From Orientallactaga sibirica (lineage: Eukaryota; Chordata; Mammalia; Rodentia; Dipodidae), in contig JAEOAD010000018.1 in NCBI GenBank assembly GCA_036365145.1, positions 9,504,001 through 9,568,000 on the forward strand: DNA of 64,000 nucleotides, given 5' to 3'. Below, one piece after another: positions 56,351-64,000 of the stretch. How positions within the stretch are numbered: the stretch's first letter is position 1; every line of letters begins with the position of its first letter. Position numbers and translations under genes: made by a program. Under the pieces are notes generated by a model. That model worked only from the letters and a program-made list of their open reading frames with translations. It did no database searches and was not told the DNA's origin.

Positions 56351-56669
56351 TTTATAACAAACACCTTTACTATAAGTTCCTACTAGGAGCAACTATAAAA
56401 TGACTTGCCAAAGACTTCAATGGAAATTGATACTGAAAATACAGGATTGATAAGGAAACAGTGTGTTTAAATGATTCAAAAATCTAATTCCCTACTGTCC
56501 TATAGTAATTCTAAATAGGTTCAGTTCTTTATTTGGTTTAGATGTATTCTGTTCATATTGGAGAAAATAAAATGTGAGAGTTGTTTCATGTGACATGTTT
56601 AATTTTTTCAGGTATCTTGAGGAGGTCCTTAAAGGCTGACTCCCTGGGATCCTGGCAACCTGCTGCTTT
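56351..56669. other. Unassigned sequence
   Basis: Nothing recognisable. Confidence 0.4.
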
Positions 56670-57335
56670 TTAAAATTTATTTTATTTATTTTTTATTATA
56701 GATATACTTAGTATGGATACATCATGTATTGGCACCATCCTTTCCTTCTTCCCTGTCCCCATTCCATTGGGGGTCCTCAGTGGGGAATCATGTGGTTGTG
56801 AGTTATATTGTGAGAGCAGCAGTCAGGTACTCGGGTGAGGGACTGCAATGCCTCTGAGTATGACATCCCAACCTGTGACTCTTACAGTCTTTCTGCCCCC
56901 TCTTCCACAAAATTCCCTGAGCCTTGACGGATCTGTTTTAAGTCTACTTCAGTGATGAGTTCTTAGGCGCCTTTGGAACAATGCTTTAGTATGTGTTGGC
57001 CAAATACTGCTCTTATTACTATTCTGACAACCAGTTCCAAGGTGATGGTGATTCTCAGCATTTGTCTCCTTCACCCTGGCACTGACTGAAGGGCTCACCA
57101 TGGAAGCAGCACTCTTGCTCCTCTCCCGAGTTCCTCTGTGGTTTTACCCAGGCCTTGGCTGAAATGTGAGGGGTAGCTCATCTCATTGGGTCTCCCTACC
57201 TTCTAAAAAAGAAAAACAGATTCCATTGGAGAGTGAAGTGAGCATAGGTTAAATGGGATAAGCGTTATTACTTTAGGGAGAATTTGATAGGTGTAGCCCC
57301 TCTTTTAGCCAAAGACTAGTGGGACCTTGTTACAT
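56670..57335 (-). mobile_element. L1 3' UTR with a small inverted segment
   Basis: Matches the minus-strand copy at 37,960-38,500 ('atggatacatcatgtattgg', 'agtatgacatcccaacctg'). A segment at 57,000-57,050 reads as the plus-strand version of the same UTR. Confidence 0.75.
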
Positions 57336-58269
57336 CCTGCAATATGTCAGTTCTAATATAAGACCATGAGGCCACAGAGAAGAAAGGAAACTCAGCCTTC
57401 TCAGAGTCATCTGAGGGTATTTTCTCTAGTGCTTTTTTCTTGACTCAGCATATTATAAATCCTAGGGTGATGAAGGAAGATGAATGGCAGTTTTCTTAAG
57501 GAAAATTCACATCCATCCTCATGTTCCTTGTTCTTTAACACAATAATACCATTAAAGCAAAATTTAACAGGTCATTGTAAATTGTTCTTTAATTAAAATA
57601 AATGATCAATATAAAAATGTTCTTAATTAATTTTACAATCCAATCTCAGTTTTCATATAAAATTATTTTACATTATTATCTCTGTTTCTGTGTAGTATTT
57701 TCTTGAAGCTATTAGTTCATTACTTTTAGGATCACTGTTTTTCCTTCACATGTGGCTGTCATGGTTTTATCTTTCTTATCCATTGTTCTCTTTTTAAAAA
57801 TCTGTCAACTTTTAAATTTCTTTATATTACATTTTCAGTTTCTCTTTCCTTGATAATGAAGATTTATTGTGTGGTTTTTCCATTCTGAGAGAATCTATGT
57901 TGAGATAATTCTGGTGTCAGGTCTGATATTTGCTGTTTTCCAGAATGATTCTGATGATGTTTAACAGTTTTGCTTTGTTTTCACTAAGATGAATTTCAGG
58001 ATCTGTTCACAAGTCTCACACCACTTTTGTTTTTGCTTCAGAATAAAGACTTCACTGTTTAATGAGAGACAAATTGTAGATGGACCATGAGGGTAAAGGA
58101 TGGTGAGCATGATGGCATCCTGTCCTCACTGAGGAGGCACTTCACTGTCATTGTCAGGCATGGCAGTGCATGTTTCTCCTGTGCTTCTCATCCTGTTGAT
58201 TTATCTGATTGCAACTCTAGACAGTCTTTCCTTGTGTTTTCTATTTTCACATGATGTAAACAGTAAGAT
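57336..58269. other. Unassigned AT-rich sequence
   Basis: T-rich; could hold a heavily decayed LINE, but nothing diagnostic is visible. Confidence 0.35.
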
Positions 58270-58860
58270 GCTCTCATTTGCATAACTATTATCCTATATT
58301 CATTGTACAGAATGATGCCCTATTGACATTCTCACATGAGTATGCCATAAAGTTTGTTCTTATTCAACCCTCACTATACTCCCCTGTCCATGCTACTCCC
58401 TCTTGTTGGTTCCATATAATTTATTTTCTGCTTTCAAAGTATTTATTTTGAAATTAAATATCCACTTAAGGAAGAAAATATATTTGTTGATCTGATCTTA
58501 GTTTATTTGCTTAACAAGAAGAATGCCAGTTAAATCCACTTCCTGGCCAATAATTTCAGTCTTGTTTGTGGCTGAATAATACTTTATTGCATCTGTGTAC
58601 ATATGTATAGAACAACATATGTACATATCACAATGTCCTTTACCTATTCATTTATGGACACATACACAGATTACATGACAGCATAATAATTATTTATTAT
58701 TTATCATAGTGCTAGTCCTTAAGCTAGTGTTCAGTTTGTACTAAGTTATTAATAAGTAGATTTTGAGTGAGTCAGTCTATCCATGTGTACAGGTCCTTTA
58801 CTGATATCCTCATGATCTCCAGTTTTCAGTGATAACAGACAACTTCTGTTGTCTGTAACA
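58270..58860 (-). mobile_element. Old L1 fragment (ORF2 end and 3' UTR)
   Basis: 'tgtggctgaataatacttta' and 'ttgcatctgtgtacatatg' with 'acctattcatttatggacac' are the reverse of the L1 ORF2 terminal region ('ggctgaatagtattcc'). Confidence 0.6.
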
Positions 58861-59195
58861 GTAAGCAAAATATACAGAAGTTATTAACTTTCTTTAACAT
58901 AAAATACAACAGAAAATATCTTGTGTCCAAACAAATTTTTCCAAATTTAAAGTTTTACTAAAAAAATAACATTTTTGTTATATCTTCTGCATCTAAGGCA
59001 ATACAGTTAATGTGTCCTCATTTTGCTTTTCCTGACCACATTAAAATTATAGAAACTTCATAACAGAAAGATCCATCCCTCCACAGTTACCATCTATTCC
59101 CACAAAAGTTAAAGAAAGCAGTTGCAGCAAAAGTACTTGTCAAAAACATGTTCTAAAACGGCCATTGGTATGCAGTCAATGTAGATATAGATGAT
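58861..59195. other. Unassigned sequence
   Basis: Nothing recognisable. Confidence 0.4.
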
Positions 59196-59199
59196 CAGA

Positions 59200-60095
59200 G
59201 GAAATGTACACAAACTGTACACTGAACACTGTGGACCACTGGGACGCAGTACTAAGGTACAGAGTGCATATATGTGTTCATAAAAGAACTCATATCTGGT
59301 ACTGGAAAGCAAGTCAGAATCCCATGGTCAGGAAACTCAGACATCAGAAAGATGCTCTCTCTGCTTTCTGGAGAAAGAGTAGACTCTCAAATAACTTTGC
59401 AAACTCTCTTTAACCCAAGCTGCTGTCACTCTTGGTTGGAGATTCTGCTTTATTTTACAGATGGCAAAGAAAATGGAGAACTAAGACCATCCACAAGACA
59501 AGAATATAGCCTACTGATACCCAACACAAGACATGCCACCTCTGCCAGGGTCCAGAAATTGTAGGTGAAGTGGCAACATGAATACCTCTTTTTATTTTTT
59601 TTCCTTTTTTTTTATGATGTAGGGTCTTGCTCAAGCCCAAGCTGACCTAGAATCCACTATGTAGTCTCAGGCTGCCCTTGAACTCATGGTGACCCTCCTA
59701 ACTCAGCCTCCCAAGTGCTGGAATTAAAGGCATGTGCCACCACGCTTGGCCAAATACTGCTCTTACTACTATCCTGGCAACCAGATCCAGGGTGATGGTG
59801 ATCAATCAAATCTTATCAAAGCAGAAATCCAGAGGCTACAGAGCTCAACATTAACTCAGACTGTGAACAGGTCTGTGATGGCTCAGGGAATATTGTAGAA
59901 GAAGAGTGGAAAGACTGTAAGAGCTACAGAATGTGTAAGAATATCCTGATGCATGGTCCTCCCAGTACTCCACAGGGGACAGACTGAGGTATCCATGACT
60001 CCACAGGAAATCCCATATCCCCACTGAGGAGGACCCACAGGGTTACAGAGCAGGAGAGAGGGGATAAAAATATATTAAAAAATGAAAAAGAAGAT
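59200..60095 (+). mobile_element. L1 3' UTR split by a B1
   Basis: 'gaaagcaagtcagaatccc', 'atctctgctttattttacag' and, after the B1, 'aagcagaaatccagaggct', 'gatggctcagggaatattg' and 'ccccactgaggaggaccc'. Ends in an A-rich tail near 60,095. Confidence 0.75.
59592..59751 (-). mobile_element. B1 SINE inserted in an L1
   Basis: 'gtagggtcttgctcaagcc', 'gtagtctcaggctgcccttg', 'ggcatgtgccaccacgcttg'. Imperfect target duplications ('gaatacctctt'/'aaatactgctctt') flank it. Confidence 0.85.
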
Positions 60096-61311
60096 GACCA
60101 ACTCTTTAAATTGGACTGCCATGTGGATTATACAGTCTGTAGCACAGTATTATAAAAGTACAAGTTAAGCATATACCATAAAAATTCATGTTCTATAAGC
60201 ACTCATACATATAAAAGGTCAGAAGTCAAGAATACCAGAATTATTTTTGAAAAAAAATGAGAATAAGTAGGGGAATTAGGAATTAGATGTAACTAATAAA
60301 TATACACCTTGCAGGTTTAACTAGAGAGGAAATAAGACTCTATACAATACAATGAGAGGCTAAAATGAATAAACTGGTAGGACTTGAGAAGGAATATTAT
60401 GAAAACTCACTGGATGTGTGACTAGATAATCTGCTATATTACTTGGAAGACATGACAAGGGGTTTGTAAGGAGAATGAAGGTTTAAATAATCTCAGATTA
60501 TACCTAGAGAGTTAACAAAAGGAAAACCACTTCCTAGTTCTGTTTCTTTAGTCCTCACATGGTGTGAAACACTGGAATGTGCTGTGTGGATGACAATACT
60601 GTTTTAAATAGGTCTACAATATTTGTGTTTATGATAACCTTAGGAGCTGTGTGAACAAAGATATATATATCTTATATATATATATGCCACTTCTAGCAAC
60701 ATATGGAGAGTTGCTAATGTAAGATTGCAGCCATCAAAATGAGAAGTAACAACAAAAAACATTGGACCCAGGACCCTAAATACAGAATATAAAATCAAAG
60801 AATTATAAGTGTCAGCTAAAGGGGAAGTCATTTCATAACATTCCTAAATACAACCTCAGGCAAGAATTGACTTTTCTTTTCAAATTTCTTTTTGAGTAAT
60901 AAGAATTTTACTTAAAATATTATTAAGTTTTATTTCCACATTAACATCTGTTTATTACATAAAACTAAGATAAATGAGGAAAAGTCTATCTAAATTTGAT
61001 GTAACCATTATTACTATTTCAGTACATTTCCACGTTGTCCTTTCTTAGATACAAAGCTGTTACTACATATTTGTTTACATCTACATGATTATGCAAATAT
61101 GATTATCTTACATGGTGTTTTTTTCCTAATTGAATATCATTATTCTAATATCTTGTTAATTTACTACATACTCTTCAAAAATACCTACAAGTCCAAATAC
61201 CATTATATTAAGATAGAAAACCAAAATTGACATGACTTTTTTCACTTTAGGATACTTATATTTTCTTCTCATAATATATTATTTCCTATAGTTAAACCTT
61301 TATTTTGTGAT
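60096..61311. other. Unassigned AT-rich sequence
   Basis: About 1.2 kb with a short (AT)n at 60,660-60,685. No feature recognised. Confidence 0.4.
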
Positions 61312-61317
61312 CTCTTA

Positions 61318-62022
61318 TGTGGGTCTTTACCATTTCCTAGGGTCTTTGGCCATAGATGTCCCTGGTGAGGGAGGGAGGAGTCGGGGGGAAGCAGGGTCCA
61401 TCCTGGAGCAGCGGGTGAGTGTGACGACATGACGACATGACAACATGACGGGCAGTGAACACCAGGGAGACCGTCTGATGAATAGCACTTGTTTATTCAA
61501 AAAGGGAGTGGGTTTATAAACACTTGGGGAAGGTTAAGATGGCACATACAGACTATATGGTGATCGGATGCATAGTTTATGTGCTGTTATCTAAGTGGTG
61601 GAAGAACTAGTAACTTTAAAGCTGTGGGGGGAGGGGCTGTGAGAGAAGTTAAGGGAATGGTGGAAGGCTGTGACTTCAAAGGTTGTGGGGGTGAAAGGGA
61701 TGTTGGAAACGCTATGTGACTTCAGCCTCATAAGGGTCTCTTGGGCAGCTAGCCACAAGGTCAGGAACTGTGGGGGGCAAAGTCTGATTTATGGAATGGT
61801 TAGAGCCTTTTGGGGTCCAGGTGGAGGGCCTCGCCAGTTCTGCCCACTCTGGGCGATGACAGGGCACACTACAACCTACAACGTAGGGAAGGCCAGTCAC
61901 TGTCACCAGGGACTCCTGACCATAGGGCCAGATGCAACCCCACAGCCCAGGGTCCCTGGCCATGTCCAACAGTTCACGCCAGCCTCCTCACAGTCCCAGC
62001 CCGTTTTTAGCAATGCCCAACA
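61318..62022 (-). mobile_element. Solo LTR of a class II (ERVK-type) element, copy B
   Basis: 705 bases with the same termini as copy A (minus strand 'tgttgggcattgc ... gacccaca'). Perfect 6-bp target duplication CTCTTA at 61,312-61,317 and 62,023-62,028. AATAAA on the minus strand at about 61,495. It differs from copy A by substitutions and indels, including a short ACGACATG tandem at 61,425-61,450. Confidence 0.88.
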
Positions 62023-62028
62023 CTCTTA

Positions 62029-62183
62029 CAATATTTTCATGGGGAAGATTCCAAGAAGTAAAATTAATAAGATCAAAGTTTATATTGTCAGAATCCTACA
62101 TGTGTTAAAAATGCTTCTAAGAAAGTTTTTTTTTACCAATGCACACAATTGGCAGCAAACGGTGTAAGTGCGCAAGGACATGC
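62029..62183. other. Spacer
   Basis: Nothing recognisable. Confidence 0.3.
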
Positions 62184-62415
62184 CTGACTGATACCTGCAG
62201 TAGACAGAAGGTCTGCCTATTAACTGTAATAGAAAAAGGGTCTGGCTGTTAACTGTAATAGAAAGAAAGAAGGTCTAACTGTTAACTGTTATAGAGGGCT
62301 GACTGTTACTTGTAGACAGACGTAGTAGACATAAGACCTGACTATTATATATAGTAGAGTTTGTTAATTATAGTAGACAGAAGGTCTGACTTGACTGCAG
62401 TAGACAGACAGAAGG
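62184..62415. repeat. Degenerate minisatellite, unit about 29 bp
   Basis: About eight diverged tandem units each opening with CTGACTG/CTGCCTA/CTGGCTG and closing with a form of 'gtagacagaaggt'. Unit length varies from 24 to about 45 bases. Confidence 0.8.
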
Positions 62416-63629
62416 TTGCTAAGCTCTGTTATTGATAAATATCACAGGAAAACTTGTCAGATTCCATGTCCGAGAGGTGACACAAGCATCCTGTTCCTGT
62501 AGGTTTTAAAGGTGTATCTTTACAAAACCCTGTGTGATTAACCCAGAACTGAAAAGAGTGCATGTAGAAATATAATCTTGAGGTTTCTTTAGGATACTTT
62601 CATGTGTATTTTTTTATATATCAGTGGGATGTCATAAGTCTAGACATTCCTTGCAGCCAATAAAACCTAAAGACTTTGTGATTCTGACAACTATAATATG
62701 ACATACATATAATTTTTTTTTGGTATAAACTCACAACAGGCAACCCTTCATTAAACACTGACTGAATCAATGTCAGTATCATGCTTCTTTCACTTGAACT
62801 GACCAGCTGGGGCAAATATGCTAATGAAGCTAGGTTATTCAGAGCCTGAATTCTTTGGTTGGGGAAAAAAAAAAAAACTATATAAAAGGTAATGATGCTG
62901 AACCATTTGTTACTTCATGTTCTGTGTCTGGGCACCATTCTGCTCTAAATATGCCTCCCAGTCTTCTTTTCTGGACCTACTCACTAGTCGCCCTATGCTG
63001 GTTTCCCCAGGGTGGTGGGGGTATGAGTACAGTGACTCCCAAGTCCTCCTGTGGCAACAGAATGCTCCATTCTATGTCCTCACCTTCAGTGCATTGTTGC
63101 AGGGCAGACAAAGAGTGCAAATTGACCAGTTAAGGCCATTCTCAGAGATCTATAATCTCTGATTCCATCACAACACTCTTCCACCTGACACCAACGTGTT
63201 CAGTGCTTGGGAAATGTCAATGGTTTGTATGTTGTGAGATGGGTGGAAACAATCGAGATAACAACTACAGACTTAGGCATGGGGAGCAGATCTCATGGCA
63301 TTTATATCAAGGGTTCTGCGGTTTCCTTAGGCCCATACGCTTTTTTGTTTCCTCAATAGCTTAGTTATTCTATGAAGTGCCCAATATCAATGAATAACTT
63401 ACCTTTTCATTCATAAGTTAATTTGAGTTGGGTTTTTAATCACTACAAGGTATATTAATTTCCATCCATTCATTAGCACCAGAATGGTTTCTTCCTGGAC
63501 CAACCTGACATGCCTGTGGTCTTTGTGGTAGCTATATGTGACATGAAGAGAAGTATTTGTATTGGTAAGCTTCATGAAAGTGACAAGGTTTGGTAGTTAT
63601 AAAATATGAATTCATTCCTCATTATCCTA
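62416..63629. other. Unassigned sequence with a TATA-like motif
   Basis: An A tract is followed by 'ctatataaaagg' at 62,879-62,890. Downstream frames of 92 and 81 codons overlap each other and match nothing known. Confidence 0.35.
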
Positions 63630-63785
63630 CCTCTAAGATGTGTGGACATAGGTGAATTCTTAACATGTTTAAAAGTCCATTTACTCTACATGTAAAGTTA
63701 GTGCATTTTGTCTCACATAACTGTTACAAGGCTTTTGTAAGATTTTAAAGTGAGGTACCTTATAGGGAGCTGGTATATAGTCCAC
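63630..63785 (+). mobile_element. MIR SINE fragment
   Basis: 'gtgtggacataggtgaattc' then 'ctgttacaaggcttttgtaa' and 'gagctggtatatagt' follow the MIR core order. Ancient. Confidence 0.45.
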
Positions 63786-64000
63786 ACAGCACTCTGAGGG
63801 TGTTAGCTCTAGCATCATTCTTCAAAATGATGACATGGACATCTTTCCACAAGATCTTTAAATTTAGCCTCACTGAGCACTTCTGACACCAAAAAGTCCT
63901 TATTTCAGCCTTTCATAGCTACAAACATGATATGTTAGAATGAAGGATGAAATGATCAGGTTTTTAAAATAAGTTTGGAAAATGTTCACAATAGCAATTT
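63786..64000. other. Unassigned sequence to the window edge
   Basis: Nothing recognisable. Confidence 0.3.

Noticed and set aside
61670..62167. 165-codon frame with a relative at 35,384-35,644
   Set aside because: Both lie antisense in related solo LTRs; the similarity is LTR homology, not a conserved gene.
1..64000. CRISPR arrays, operons, tRNA/rRNA genes or a novel gene cluster
   Set aside because: Composition and repeats are plainly mammalian nuclear DNA. tRNA-like text occurs only as SINE heads and tandem repeats are microsatellites or one minisatellite.

Overview
This is a mammalian nuclear genome window, most likely from a dipodoid (jerboa-type) rodent. The evidence is the repeats: about ten B1 (7SL-derived) SINEs, an ID element, B4/B1-ID composites, and fourteen copies of a tRNA-derived SINE with a B2-like head (GGCTGGAGAGATGGCTTAG), a (TC)n stretch and an (AAATA)n tail. 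That last layout fits the B2-superfamily SINE described as DIP in Dipodoidea, but the family name is from memory and was not tested. I find no intact protein-coding gene, no exon with splice support, and no rRNA, snRNA or functional tRNA. The window reads as intergenic or intronic DNA dominated by transposable elements.

Layout. 1-2.1 kb: L1 3' ends on the minus strand. 2.2-5.2 kb: microsatellites, a MaLR LTR and four SINEs. 5.2-12.2 kb: mostly unique sequence with scattered SINEs and one MaLR LTR. 12.2-15.2 kb: B1, a MaLR LTR, L1 3' ends, then a MaLR LTR with part of its internal region. 15.5-20.4 kb: MIR/L2 relics and SINEs, plus an L1 that landed inside a SINE with a 5' inversion. 22.4-25.05 kb: an L1 ORF2/3'-UTR copy interrupted by a processed pseudogene of PFDN4 (prefoldin subunit 4). 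25-33 kb: ancient MIR/L2, SINEs, MaLR LTRs. 35.0 and 61.3 kb: two related solo LTRs, each with a perfect 6-bp target duplication. 37.2-39.2 kb: two L1 3' ends in inverted orientation around a GAAG microsatellite. 41-47 kb: nested SINE/LTR insertions and L1 copies. 47.8-54.6 kb: solo MaLR LTRs and one complete, apparently young MaLR element with two almost identical LTRs, a primer-binding site for tRNA-Leu, and 5-bp target duplications. 55-62 kb: older MaLR LTRs, L1 copies, the second solo LTR and a degenerate 29-bp minisatellite.

No genes work together here. The interest lies in the transposition record, where several insertions keep exact duplications that show mechanism and order. I found no CRISPR-like, operon-like or other novel system. 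Coordinates of old repeats are approximate (often +/-20-50 bases) because they were read by eye without a repeat library.
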